Of a DNA stretch of 64,000 nt, positions 1-8,374 are shown piece after piece. Both the position numbers and the translations under genes were made by a program. A model generated the notes under the pieces. It searched no databases and was not told the DNA's origin. It worked only from the letters and a program-made list of their open reading frames with translations. Within the stretch, counting starts at the first letter, position 1. Each line of letters opens with the position of its first letter. This DNA is from Bacteroidota bacterium (GTDB lineage Bacteria > Bacteroidota > Bacteroidia > Chitinophagales > Chitinophagaceae), in NCBI GenBank assembly GCA_013286305.1, contig JABDFW010000003.1:30287-94286 (forward strand). Reading direction: 5' to 3'.

Positions 1-1300
1 GGCTATCGCTTGCAGCGAAATAAATGCCTTTGGCAGTATAATAATAGCTAACATATTGTTGATGATGATATCCAAAATCATCATAGGTCACCAAATCAAA
101 CGAGCTGGTAACTCCAGGGTAAATATCTTTTACTATCCTGGTGTTTCCGGCAGTTCCATCCGTTGTCCAAAGCTCGTTGCCATGCGTGCTATCTTTACCG
201 ATAAAAAAGGCTTCATTTTTCTTAAAAACATTATTTCCAGCCGTGAATAATGTTACAGGACCGTATGCGAATTGGTCAGAAGGAAGGTTGGGAAACGAGT
301 CAATTACAACGGTTCCATTCGGGGTTCCGTCCAACACGTCGAGTTCGGCATTATTCACGCCGATTATTTCTCCATTTAAAATCATGCATTTGTTTGATGC
401 CAAATTGGTAGAGTCTTGTATTGCAACTGTGCCGGCAACAGTTCCATCAGTACTCCATAAAGCTCTATAATCGGGGCTGGTGGGAGAGGCGGCCGTAAAA
501 TAATACGCATTGTTTAATTTAAAGTTCGATGAGTACATTGGGTTAGCCGGAAGTTGCACAGTGCCAGCGGCGGTGCCATCTGTAGCCCATGTTGCAATAA
601 TGCCGCTTAGCTCATGCGTGCTAAACAATATTTTATCGTTAATCGAATCTATGAAACCGAGCCCATAGCTTTCATAATAGTGCGGATCTGTAGAAGGGAT
701 GGCTTTAACAAGCATAGTGCCTGCTTCGGTGCCATCTGTTTTCCAGAGGCCGCCGCCATTTACCCCATCATCAGCAGCAAAAAATACTGTATTGTTTTTT
801 GCGAACGGGTAATCATAAGCGGGCAACCCCTTTGCAATAATTTTTACAATTTTGGTACCCGCATCAGTGCCGTCTGTTTCCCACAATTGATAGCTGCCAT
901 CTGCAGCAGATCCTTCTAAAAAGAGCAGATTGTTAGCAACAATTGCATTTCTGGGAAAGCCTGGTATTTTACTTGTTACCAGATAGGTACCAGCATCCGT
1001 GCCATCTGTTGCGTACACCCCTTGGCCTGCAGAGGAAGAGGCAAGAAAATATAGCTTGTCATTATAAACAGTAAAGAACGAAATTACTATGGTGAGGTTT
1101 GATCCAAACTGCTCAATCGGGCCGGTTCCATCGGTTGATCCTAATTTTTGACCGCTATTGTCTTCAAAAACAATCATTCTGTTTGTTAGTGTACAAATTT
1201 GGCTATTAAAGCTGCCGCCTATTTTGGTTACCTGCGCATTTGCGCAAACAGAAATTAAAATAGATACCAATAGGGCTGAATAGGGTAGAATGCGTTTCAT
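1..1300 (-). CDS. ELCxxDGT-repeat secreted protein, 5' part (runs off window)
   Basis: Absent from the ORF track because it has no stop inside the window. The reverse strand is open from an ATG at 1298-1300 to base 1, giving 433 residues. It starts with a signal peptide (MKRILPYSALLV...CANAQ) and then shows at least seven degenerate repeats of about 50-60 residues, each ending in forms such as LWETDGTDAGT, LWKTDGTEAGT, LWSTDGTVAGT and ELWTTDGTAGNT. These are the hallmark of the ELCxxDGT (hyperconserved DGT) repeat proteins of Bacteroidota, large exported beta-rich proteins of unknown role, often carrying a T9SS C-terminal sorting domain. The C-terminus is outside the window, so the secretion route cannot be seen. 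It is divergent from glyA. The family call is firm; the function is unknown. Confidence 0.85.
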   Translation of the reverse strand, partial: MKRILPYSALLVSILISVCANAQVTKIGGSFNSQICTLTNRMIVFEDNSGQKLGSTDGTGPIEQFGSNLTIVISFFTVYNDKLYFLASSSAGQGVYATDGTDAGTYLVTSKIPGFPRNAIVANNLLFLEGSAADGSYQLWETDGTDAGTKIVKIIAKGLPAYDYPFAKNNTVFFAADDGVNGGGLWKTDGTEAGTMLVKAIPSTDPHYYESYGLGFIDSINDKILFSTHELSGIIATWATDGTAAGTVQLPANPMYSSNFKLNNAYYFTAASPTSPDYRALWSTDGTVAGTVAIQDSTNLASNKCMILNGEIIGVNNAELDVLDGTPNGTVVIDSFPNLPSDQFAYGPVTLFTAGNNVFKKNEAFFIGKDSTHGNELWTTDGTAGNTRIVKDIYPGVTSSFDLVTYDDFGYHHQQYVSYYYTAKGIYFAASDS

Positions 1301-1475
1301 CGTTGCAGTACTTAGGTGGTTAACAATTCAGGTCGCTTAAATCAAAGTGAAATTACATTCAATTTAGATATGCATACTATTTTCTTCATTTTAAATTAAT
1401 AAGATATAATATTCTAACGTTCCACCAAAGTTTTCCACTTCTTGTCTCCAGCCTGTAGTACAACCTTCTTTCCGT

Positions 1476-1483
1476 TATCTTTG
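1476..1483 (+). promoter_or_regulatory. Promoter -7 box for glyA
   Basis: TATCTTTG matches the Bacteroidota -7 consensus TAnnTTTG. It predicts a transcript start near 1489, about 10 bases before the ATG at 1499. It lies inside the longer ORF of the track (start 1442), which argues against that start. No well-spaced TTG -33 element is visible. Confidence 0.6.
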
Positions 1484-1498
1484 CGGCAAATTCCACTG

Positions 1499-2779
1499 AT
1501 GGTAAGAGATACTTTGGTTTTTGACCTTATAGCAAAAGAACTGGAACGCCAGCGCCACGGCATTGAGTTGATAGCTTCGGAAAACTTTACCAGCCTGCAG
1601 GTGATGCAGGCCATGGGCAATGTAATGACCAACAAATACGCTGAAGGCTACCCCGGCAGGCGTTATTACGGAGGTTGCGAAATAGTTGACCAAAGCGAGC
1701 AATTAGCGATAGACCGCTTAAAGCAGATATTTAACTTAGAATATGCTAACGTTCAGCCACACAGCGGCGCGCAGGCAAATGCAGCAGTGGCCTTAGCGCT
1801 TTTACACCCCGGCGATACAATTTTAGGGTTAGACCTTAGCATGGGCGGCCACTTAACACATGGCAGCCCTGTTAATTACAGCGGCAAATTGTATAATGCG
1901 CAGTTCTACGGGGTAAAGAAAGAGGATGGCCGCGTGGATTATGATATGATGGAGGCCAAGGCCCGCGAGGTAAAACCTAAAATGATCATTTGCGGAGCAA
2001 GCGCTTACAGCCGCGACTGGGATTACGAACGTATAAGAAAGATTGCCGATGAAGTGGGTGCTTTAATTATGGCGGATATTGCCCATCCCGCAGGCTTGAT
2101 TGCCAAGGGTTTATTGAACGACCCGTTTGACCACTGCCATATCGTTACTTCAACCACGCATAAAACGCTTCGCGGGCCAAGAGGCGGTATCATCATGGTC
2201 CGTAAGGACTTTGAAAACCCTTTTGGTATAAAAGATAATAAGGGCAACACACAGCCGATAAGCAAACTGCTTGACCTGGCGGTTTTCCCGGGCATACAGG
2301 GTGGCCCGCTGGAGCATATTATTGCTGCAAAGGCAATTTCGTTTGGCGAGATACTCACTGATGAATATACTGCCTATGCCAAACAGGTAATTATAAATGC
2401 ACAGGCCATGGCAAACGCCTTTATTGAAAAGGGCTACCAGATCGTGAGCGGCGGTACCGATAACCATTTATTGCTTATTGACCTGCGCAACAAAAACATC
2501 AGCGGTAAAAAGGCAGAACAGGTTTTGGTGCAGGCCGATATTACCGCCAATAAAAACATGGTGCCTTTTGATGATAAAAGCGCTTTTGTTACCAGCGGCA
2601 TCCGTTTTGGGGTGCCTGCCATTACTACCCGCGGCATGGTTGAAGAACACATGCAGTTTGTGGTAAACTCGGTAGACAAAGTGCTGATGCATGCCGATGA
2701 TGCAGTCATCATAGCCGGCGTAAAAGGCGAAGTAAACGAGTTTATGAAGCAGTTTAAACTGTACCCGGAATTGGGATGA
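1499..2779 (+). CDS. glyA: Serine hydroxymethyltransferase
   Basis: PLP enzyme interconverting serine and glycine with transfer of the one-carbon unit to tetrahydrofolate, cytoplasmic. The 426-residue protein has the usual SHMT length. IELIASENF and the [11 protein letters not shown] substrate loop lie near the N-terminus, and the PLP-lysine motif [13 protein letters not shown] has its lysine at about residue 222. The start was moved from 1442 to the ATG at 1499 because the extra 19 residues are not SHMT-like and a TAnnTTTG promoter box sits between the two. Monocistronic; an imperfect inverted repeat and a strong terminator-like palindrome follow before the convergent phosphoesterase gene. 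Identification is secure. Confidence 0.97.
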   Translation: MVRDTLVFDLIAKELERQRHGIELIASENFTSLQVMQAMGNVMTNKYAEGYPGRRYYGGCEIVDQSEQLAIDRLKQIFNLEYANVQPHSGAQANAAVALALLHPGDTILGLDLSMGGHLTHGSPVNYSGKLYNAQFYGVKKEDGRVDYDMMEAKAREVKPKMIICGASAYSRDWDYERIRKIADEVGALIMADIAHPAGLIAKGLLNDPFDHCHIVTSTTHKTLRGPRGGIIMVRKDFENPFGIKDNKGNTQPISKLLDLAVFPGIQGGPLEHIIAAKAISFGEILTDEYTAYAKQVIINAQAMANAFIEKGYQIVSGGTDNHLLLIDLRNKNISGKKAEQVLVQADITANKNMVPFDDKSAFVTSGIRFGVPAITTRGMVEEHMQFVVNSVDKVLMHADDAVIIAGVKGEVNEFMKQFKLYPELG

Positions 2780-2792
2780 CCTCACCCCCTGC

Positions 2793-2819
2793 CCCCTCTC
2801 CGCAGGCGGAGAGGGGAGA
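2793..2819. repeat. CCCCTCTCC / GGAGAGGGG palindrome
   Basis: Short inverted repeat (CCCCTCTCCGCAGGCGGAGAGGGG) just after glyA. Related C-rich/G-rich stretches occur near 3778-3825, 39085-39140 and 48080-48165, so this is one member of a dispersed intergenic repeat type rather than a gene-specific signal. Confidence 0.5.
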
Positions 2820-2850
2820 AGTACGATGTGTTTTTCAAGCATACCTATTT

Positions 2851-2903
2851 TTAAACTCCAAAACTGTCAGACGGGGACCGTCAGACAGTTTTGGAGTTTA
2901 CTT
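2851..2903. terminator. Bidirectional terminator-like hairpin overlapping a stop codon
   Basis: A 22-base arm ending in ACTGTCAGACGG is mirrored after a few bases by CCGTCAGACAGTTTTGGAG with a single mismatch. T-rich flanks on both sides fit termination of both convergent genes. The right arm encodes the last residues and the stop codon (TGA at 2881-2883) of the phosphoesterase, so the structure overlaps coding sequence. Confidence 0.7.
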
Positions 2904-3714
2904 TTGTATTTGTTGCCGCATCCATTTGATAGGTGAGTATGTCGCCGCTTTTTAATACTTCTACGATCCGGTATCCCCTATACTCCGTTCCCCAATTGCC
3001 TGCAATGTGTGAGTCCCAGAAATAGCATTTGCCTTCGTTTTCTTTTACATTGTCCAGGTTATGGTCGTGGCCATGAAATATGGCCTTTAAATTCGGCTGC
3101 TGGTTAAAGAGGGCTATTATTTCAGGGCAATCAATACCGCCGCCAATGGCTTTGAATGGCGCAATATGCATGAAAACCATTACGTGCTTTTTGCTTTTGT
3201 ATTTATCAAATTGCTGCTTTGCCCAATTAACATCCGCGCATATATAATCTCCTTTTTCGTTGGCCGTATCAAGAATAATAAAAGCTGTACCGCCTTTATC
3301 AATTGTATAATTCAAAAGCATGCCCCATGTTTTTTCCCAAGCGGCGCCGTCAATCATGTCGTGGTTGCCGTGGGAAACATAATAAGGCATCTTCAATCCA
3401 TCCCATTTCTTTTTAACGATGGGGAGAAATGAGGGGTCATTATGAAACAGGTCGCCGTTTACCATGGTGAATTCCACTCCTCTGCCTTCTTTTTCTTTAT
3501 TAAGCCATTCTATCATTTTATCATGCCGAAATTCGTAGTCTGTTTCCGGCTGGCCGTAATGGCCATCTGATGCTATGGCAAACCGCAACAATACATCATT
3601 TACTGGGGGCATTGCAAATGAGGCCGGTGCAAACGCCTGCAAGGTGCTGCCCGCACCAATAACGATTACCCCTTTAAGGGTTAATTTCAAAAAATCCCTT
3701 CTTGACAGGGCCAT
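2881..3714 (-). CDS. Tat-exported calcineurin-like metallophosphoesterase
   Basis: Binuclear-metal phosphoesterase of the calcineurin/CpdA type; substrate unknown. The N-terminus has a twin-arginine signal (LSRRDFLK) followed by a hydrophobic stretch, so folded export to the periplasm is expected. Metal motifs appear in family order: D-x-H at residues 50-52 (SDGHYG), GD at 87-88 (NGDLFH), GNHD at 116-119, a lone H at about 183 (MHIAP) and GHDH at 215-218. The 277-residue length fits a stand-alone catalytic domain. The last codons lie in the terminator hairpin shared with glyA. The family is clear. Cyclic-nucleotide, phospholipid or nucleotide substrates are all possible. Confidence 0.88.
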   Translation of the reverse strand: MALSRRDFLKLTLKGVIVIGAGSTLQAFAPASFAMPPVNDVLLRFAIASDGHYGQPETDYEFRHDKMIEWLNKEKEGRGVEFTMVNGDLFHNDPSFLPIVKKKWDGLKMPYYVSHGNHDMIDGAAWEKTWGMLLNYTIDKGGTAFIILDTANEKGDYICADVNWAKQQFDKYKSKKHVMVFMHIAPFKAIGGGIDCPEIIALFNQQPNLKAIFHGHDHNLDNVKENEGKCYFWDSHIAGNWGTEYRGYRIVEVLKSGDILTYQMDAATNTKVNSKTV

Positions 3715-3865
3715 AATACTTTATTTGAATGCTAAATAAAAGTATTTATTTAACCTGGATGTTACGCAGAAATTTGCCTCTCTCTATCCGCCGCGGCGCA
3801 CTCTGCCATAGAGAGGGACTTTGCGAAGAACCCTTCTTATTTATGCGAAGCACCTTATGCAAAAA

Positions 3866-3909
3866 TAATCTTACACTTATACACCAATGACATCGTTTTT
3901 GTAAGATTA
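3866..3909. repeat. Conserved-loop hairpin family, copy 1
   Basis: Perfect 10-bp stem TAATCTTACA / TGTAAGATTA enclosing an interior with CACCAATGACATCGTTTT. The interior matches that of the copy at 4307-4348 while the stem sequence differs, so pairing rather than sequence has been kept. Confidence 0.7.
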
Positions 3910-4009
3910 TTTGTCTGAACCACGATTTGGGTGGATTTATAAGATCATGAGGATTGGATAGCATTCAAAATTCCTTGCTTTCAACCTTCAATTTCTTTTG
4001 TGCATAAAA

Positions 4010-4035
4010 TTGCTTTTGAAAACACCAGCAAAGGC
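4010..4035. repeat. GAAAACA-loop hairpin family, copy 1
   Basis: TTGCTTTTGAAAACACCAGC followed by AAAGGCG. It shares the GAAAACA centre and AAAGGC tail with copies at 4248, 4573 and 4806. The preceding 50-odd bases also match the segment before copy 2. Confidence 0.55.
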
Positions 4036-4247
4036 GAAAAAAATTAAACTTGCATTTTACCACAATAACCCTTCAGTTATGGCAATAACAAGCCAGGTAC
4101 GCGGGTACGTTACAAAATGTTACGCATAAGCGCTATTTTTTCAACAGGAATTAGAGCAAAGTACCCAATCAATCTTCTCGTTTCCTTCAATGTTCAAAAT
4201 TCCTTGCCTTCAAACTTGAGTTTCTTTTTGCGTACACTTGCTGTTGA

Positions 4248-4264
4248 AAACATCAGCAAAGGCA
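4248..4264. repeat. GAAAACA-loop hairpin family, copy 2
   Basis: TTGCTG and CAGCAA arms around TTGAAAACAT, followed by AGGCA. Second copy of the family, inside the duplicated segment. Confidence 0.55.
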
Positions 4265-4306
4265 ATTCTTCTTTTTACCACTTAACTTTCCTCCAATCAA
4301 ATCATC

Positions 4307-4348
4307 ATCCGTACAACTTTACGCCAATGGCAACGTTTTTGTACGGAT
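4307..4348. repeat. Conserved-loop hairpin family, copy 2
   Basis: Perfect 10-bp stem ATCCGTACAA / TTGTACGGAT around GCCAATGGCAACGTTTT. Compared with 3866-3909, several stem pairs differ but all still pair, while the CCAATG-centred loop is nearly the same. Confidence 0.7.
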
Positions 4349-4572
4349 ATATTTTTGAATGTAATATGTTATTGATAAAAAAATTCCAAAAATTAAAGTC
4401 CAAATTCCAAAAAGAAAACTCTTTATTCATAGCCACTCATGTATGAGCAATTTACTAAAAATAGCCGAAAATTCCAAAATTATTTTGACTGTTTTGGATT
4501 GATTTTTATGCAATATTTTTCACTGTCAATGTGATCTTTTCTCAAATATTCAATTTTGTATAAGCCTAAAAA

Positions 4573-4600
4573 TTTGCCGGTGAAAACACCGGCAAAGGCG
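4573..4600. repeat. GAAAACA-loop hairpin family, copy 3
   Basis: Perfect 10-bp stem TTTGCCGGTG / CACCGGCAAA with an AAAA loop, then GGCG. A truncated copy with only the right arm (ACACCGGCAAAGGCGAAAA) lies at 4806-4823. Confidence 0.6.
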
Positions 4601-4649
4601 AGAAAGGCAATGTCGTTTACTCAAGATTTTATTTATAAAATTTTTGATT

Positions 4650-4738
4650 ATTGAACCCCATCTGGGTTCTATGTCATTTTATATTCTTGTCCCCGAATTT
4701 CATTCGGGGCTATTCAAATTCAACCCTTGCAGGGTTAG
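4650..4738 (+). repeat. Three-hairpin intergenic element, copy A
   Basis: Three successive hairpins: GAACCCCATCTGGGTTC, CCCCGAATTTCATTCGGGG (4691-4709) followed by CTATTCAAATT, and AACCCTTGCAGGGTT. The same order is found at 8446-8643 (two copies head to head) and 13211-13322. Confidence 0.75.
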
Positions 4739-4853
4739 AAGAAATGGGTTTGACTAAACGGGTTTTTATCCTGGGTTACAGGTAAAATCGCTTCATGAAC
4801 CCACGTAAACACCGGCAAAGGCGAAAAAAGACGAAGCGCTTTTTTGTATTATT

Positions 4854-5870
4854 TCACTTAAGCATCGTGTGGTTTTTTGCCGCCTTGTACACTTCTTTGA
4901 TAGCGGCTATAACGGTTGCAGGGTCTTCAAGATGAATATTGTGGCCGCTATTTTTATCAATAATATGTTTGCTGTTGGTGGAAAGATGTGCCAGTTCTTC
5001 CTGCTGGGCTAACCTTTCATTTTCCAGTTCAGCGGAATCAGCCCGGCCGTCGTAACCGCCGCTACCGCGTGTAAGCACAATTAACGGAATATCGCCAAGC
5101 ATATATGCTGTCTCGCCTTTGTGCACATACATATCCTGCACATCCTCCGGCGACCATGTCATTTCGTTATTTACCGTTTTTTGAAACACAAATTGGTTTT
5201 GCGCCCATACCTGCATTTTTTGCACATTTGCCGGCAATTTGTCAAGCGGATATTCAATGCTTGTATCAACCATCCCCGGCTGGCCCGCATTGTTGGTAAT
5301 GGCGGTGTCGTTATTGCCACCTGTTTGCGGGGCGGGCGCCGTTTGCCCTTTTGCAAATTCGCGGATACGTGCGGGCTTATCCCCCATAATAATACGCGCA
5401 TTTTCGTTCAATGCTTCAACCAGCACCATACCCACTACCTCTTTTGGATAAAACCTTGCAAAAGCCCGTACCAAAAAGCCGCCAAAGGATTGCCCCACCA
5501 ATATATAAGGCCCGTTGATACCCGCATTACGCAGGGCGGTATGCAGTTCCATCGTTATCTGCCTGCTTGTTCTTGGTACGGGGCCAGGTTCGCTCCAGGC
5601 AAACCCTGCCCTATCGTAGGTTACTGCGGTAGTGAATTTTGCCACCTGTGGCTGAACAAGGCTCCAGATAAAGGAAAAATCACCACTGCCGCTCTCCATA
5701 ATAACGGCAGGACCGCCTTTACCCATTTGATAAACGTGCAGCAAATGGCCACCCGCATCCACCAACTTGCCAGGAGGCGGAAAGCTTTGTTTTTGCTGGC
5801 TGCAAACCGAGCGGGCTGAAAATGCAGCAATCAACAACACCAATGCAGCAGTACTGATTTTGTTATACAT
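4854..5870 (-). CDS. Exported alpha/beta-hydrolase
   Basis: 338-residue serine hydrolase of the alpha/beta fold, probably periplasmic or lipid-anchored. Residues 1-25 form an export signal ending at SARSVCSQQ (the cysteine could be lipidated, but the lipobox is weak). The nucleophile elbow is GQSFGG with Ser at about residue 128, after an oxyanion region near VIMESGSGDFSF. The catalytic His is probably in SGHNIHLEDP near residue 311, with an acid in the preceding strand region. A cap-like insertion rich in T/N/G lies between about residues 165 and 215. It stands alone, flanked by the repeat block downstream. Fold and class are clear; the substrate (ester, epoxide or amide) is not. Confidence 0.85.
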   Translation of the reverse strand: MYNKISTAALVLLIAAFSARSVCSQQKQSFPPPGKLVDAGGHLLHVYQMGKGGPAVIMESGSGDFSFIWSLVQPQVAKFTTAVTYDRAGFAWSEPGPVPRTSRQITMELHTALRNAGINGPYILVGQSFGGFLVRAFARFYPKEVVGMVLVEALNENARIIMGDKPARIREFAKGQTAPAPQTGGNNDTAITNNAGQPGMVDTSIEYPLDKLPANVQKMQVWAQNQFVFQKTVNNEMTWSPEDVQDMYVHKGETAYMLGDIPLIVLTRGSGGYDGRADSAELENERLAQQEELAHLSTNSKHIIDKNSGHNIHLEDPATVIAAIKEVYKAAKNHTMLK

Positions 5871-6090
5871 GTGTTTTTAAGATTGTTAGTAATACTTGCA
5901 AAGCAGTAAAATAGTTACATTAAAGCCATGGCTTTTTTGCCCAAGCCATAAAATAATAGCCTCTAACAAGCAAATGGATGGTTGAAGTTGAGATTTTTTG
6001 GGGTTGGACGAAATTTATATTTGCATTTTCCCAAACGATACGCTGTTTCGCATTTTGGCAGTGTAATACTATTTTCGCAATTTTCATCCC

Positions 6091-6171
6091 ATGAAAAAAG
6101 CTATCTTCATTTTTGTACTAACGGATGACATCTTTTGGAAAGATGTCATCCGTTACGCACGCCATTTGTGA
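6091..6171 (+). pseudogene. 26-codon leader-like ORF interrupted by a palindrome
   Basis: ATG at 6091 opens MKKAIFIFVL, which looks like the start of a signal peptide, but the frame then runs into a 17-bp perfect palindrome and stops at 6171, 19 bases before the acylase start. It could be a gene remnant disrupted by a repeat, or a small leader ORF. Too short for the ORF track. Weak support. Confidence 0.3.
6118..6154. repeat. 17-bp perfect palindrome
   Basis: TAACGGATGACATCTTT and its exact reverse complement flank a TGG spacer. No U-tract follows, so it is more like a short palindromic repeat than a terminator. No second copy was noticed in the window. Confidence 0.65.
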
Positions 6172-6190
6172 TGATCTGTAAAAACCATCC

Positions 6191-8374
6191 ATGAGAAAAC
6201 TTGTCTTCTTTTTGTTACTTCCTTTCCAGCTTTTTGCACAGCATTTAAGCAAAGAGGCGCTGCAGCGCTGCGAGGCTGAAGCAAAGCAGGTAACTATTAT
6301 TCGCGATAACTGGGGCATACCGCATATTTATGGCAAAACGGATGCGGATGCCGTTTTTGGTTTATTGTATGCACAGTGCGAGGATGATTTTAACCGCGTG
6401 GAAATGAACTATATCGAAAAGTTAGGCAGGCTGGCCGAAGTGAATGGTGAGAAAGATATATATAATGACCTTTTGACAAAAATGGTGCTTGACTCAGCCG
6501 GGGCCGTGAATGACTATAACAATGCCCCCACATGGCTTAAAAAACTGTGCAACGCTTTCGCGGACGGTATTAATTTTTACCTGTACAAACATCCCGGTAC
6601 CAAACCTGCGCTTTTGCAGCATTTTGAACCCTGGTACCCCTTATTGTGGACGGACGGCAGCATTGGCGCTATAAGTACTTCGGGTATTACCGATGCGGAT
6701 CTTAGAAACCTGTATAGCGGCGACAATGCCTCTGTTGCTGTTAGAGAAAAAAAATATAATGATGAAGACCTTACGGGTTCAAATGGGTTTGCCTTTTCGC
6801 CTTCGATAACGGCAGGTGGCAATGCTATTTTATACATTAACCCGCATGTTACTTTTTATTTCAGACCGGAGGTACACATGGTTAGCGAAGAAGGGCTTAA
6901 TACCTATGGTGCTGTTACATGGGGGCAGTTTTTTGTGTACCAGGGTTTTAATGAGCACTGCGGATGGATGCATACCAGCAGCTCTGTAGATGTATCGGAT
7001 GCATACATTGAAAAAATGTCGCAGCAAAATAACCATTGGGTATATGAATATGAACACCAGCAAAAACCAGTTGTTGAAAAAAATATTACTTTCAGGTACA
7101 AACAAGGCAATGCGCTGCAAACAAAAACCATACATGCATTATTTACGCTGCACGGCCCTGTAATGGCCAAGCGCAACGGGCAATGGCTATCGGTACAATC
7201 GTACAACAGGAGCATGAATGGTTTGATGCAAAGCTGGCTGCGTACAAAGGCCACCAGTTTTGCAGCATTTAAAAAAGTGCTTGATCTGCGGGGCAATACG
7301 AGCAACAACACGGTTTATGCCGATGCGGAAGGAAACATTGCTTACTGGCACGGCAATTTTGTACCTGTGCGCGATGCCAAATACAACTATAACAAGCCGG
7401 TTGACGGCAGTATTGCTGCAACCAACTGGAAGGGCATTCATACTATTGACGAGATCGTTCATATATATAATCCCAAAAATGGATGGTTGCAAAATTGTAA
7501 TTCAACACCGTTTACCGTTGCAGGAAGCGAAAGCCCTAAGAAGGAAAATTATCCCGCCTATATGGCGCCGGATGGGGAAAATTTCCGGGGGATAAATGCG
7601 GTAAAAGTATTAGCGGAAGAGAAACACTACACGCTGGATAAAGTGATAGCCGCGGGTTATAACCAGCACCTCGCTTTTTTTGAAAAGATGGTACCCACCC
7701 TAATAAAAGCTTACGATGCGCTGCCCGCGAATGACACTTTAAGGATTGCATTAGAACAGCCGGTGAATGTTATGAGGGACTGGGATCTTAACTCATCCGA
7801 AACATCTGTTGCCACCACGCTGGGTGTTGAGTGGGGTACAAAGCTGGTGCCTAAGATTATGCGTAACCCGGACAATGACGCGGAAGAAGACGAGGTGCAG
7901 AAAACCAATCGTTTTGTAAATGCTGCCGCCCCCTCCGATCTTTTATTGCCTTTTTTGGCGACGGTTAAAGAACTTACCGCAAAATGGGGCACATGGCAGG
8001 TGGCGTGGGGCAGCATCAACCGTTTTCAACGGCTGAATGATAATATCCAACCAAAGTATGACGATGCGCAGCCAAGCATACCCGTAGGCTTCACTTCTTC
8101 ACAATGGGGGCAGATACCTTCTTACGCGTCGAGTTATTTTCCCGGTACCGTCAAACGTTACGGCGTTAAGGGTAACAGTTTTATTTGCGCGGTGGAGTTT
8201 GGCAAAAAGATAAAAGCAAAGTCTTTATTAGCCGGTGGCGAAAGTGGCGATGTATCGTCCCCGCACTTTACCGACCAGGCATTAATGTACACCAAGGGTG
8301 AGTTTAAGGATGTGTTGTTTTATAAAGAAGATGTGCTGAAGCATGCTGAAAAAACGTACCACCCGGGAGAATAG
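6191..8374 (+). CDS. Penicillin-acylase family Ntn hydrolase
   Basis: 727-residue exported amidase of the penicillin amidase / acyl-homoserine-lactone acylase superfamily. The precursor normally cuts itself into alpha and beta chains, the new N-terminal Ser being the nucleophile. Visible parts: signal peptide (residues 1-17), the alpha-chain motif RDNWGIPHIYG with LLYAQCEDDF (about 38-67), and the processing site GSNGFAF with Ser at about residue 197, followed by a beta-chain NPH motif (INPHVTFY). The C-terminus carries the GGESGDVSSPHFTDQ motif of the family. Acyl substrate unknown; quorum-signal or beta-lactam activity is not shown by the sequence. Start chosen at the signal peptide ATG. 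Confidence 0.9.
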   Translation: MRKLVFFLLLPFQLFAQHLSKEALQRCEAEAKQVTIIRDNWGIPHIYGKTDADAVFGLLYAQCEDDFNRVEMNYIEKLGRLAEVNGEKDIYNDLLTKMVLDSAGAVNDYNNAPTWLKKLCNAFADGINFYLYKHPGTKPALLQHFEPWYPLLWTDGSIGAISTSGITDADLRNLYSGDNASVAVREKKYNDEDLTGSNGFAFSPSITAGGNAILYINPHVTFYFRPEVHMVSEEGLNTYGAVTWGQFFVYQGFNEHCGWMHTSSSVDVSDAYIEKMSQQNNHWVYEYEHQQKPVVEKNITFRYKQGNALQTKTIHALFTLHGPVMAKRNGQWLSVQSYNRSMNGLMQSWLRTKATSFAAFKKVLDLRGNTSNNTVYADAEGNIAYWHGNFVPVRDAKYNYNKPVDGSIAATNWKGIHTIDEIVHIYNPKNGWLQNCNSTPFTVAGSESPKKENYPAYMAPDGENFRGINAVKVLAEEKHYTLDKVIAAGYNQHLAFFEKMVPTLIKAYDALPANDTLRIALEQPVNVMRDWDLNSSETSVATTLGVEWGTKLVPKIMRNPDNDAEEDEVQKTNRFVNAAAPSDLLLPFLATVKELTAKWGTWQVAWGSINRFQRLNDNIQPKYDDAQPSIPVGFTSSQWGQIPSYASSYFPGTVKRYGVKGNSFICAVEFGKKIKAKSLLAGGESGDVSSPHFTDQALMYTKGEFKDVLFYKEDVLKHAEKTYHPGE

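Larger units (their letters stand above)
3715..4853. repeat. 1.1 kb gene-free block of structured repeats
   Basis: No convincing gene; the ORFs tracked here (72 and 109 aa) have no recognisable features and run through repeats. In order it holds a CCTCTCTCTAT...ATAGAGAGGG imperfect palindrome (3778-3825), a hairpin element at 3866-3909, a partial duplication (3964-4060 versus 4194-4285), a second hairpin element at 4307-4348, a strong hairpin at 4573-4592, a three-hairpin element at 4650-4738 and a truncated hairpin copy at 4806-4823. The member families are listed separately. Confidence 0.7.
5871..6190. other. 320-bp intergenic region with promoter-like boxes and a broken start
   Basis: It holds a TATATTTG box (6016-6023) and a weaker TATTTTCG (6070-6077) on the plus strand, then the 26-codon reading frame and long palindrome listed next. 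No other gene is seen. Confidence 0.45.

Noticed and set aside
141-919. Plus-strand ORFs of 64-109 aa in the first kilobase
   Set aside because: They are antisense to the ELCxxDGT-repeat gene, whose repeats are unmistakable on the minus strand.
3746-4446. 72-aa and 109-aa ORFs in the repeat block
   Set aside because: Composition follows the repeats, start sites are unsupported and there is no signal or domain.
5121-5819. 232-aa plus-strand ORF
   Set aside because: Shadow of the alpha/beta hydrolase gene, which has clear motifs in the opposite frame.
6191-8374. Beta-lactam resistance determinant
   Set aside because: The penicillin-acylase fold does not imply beta-lactam activity; the family mostly cleaves other amides.
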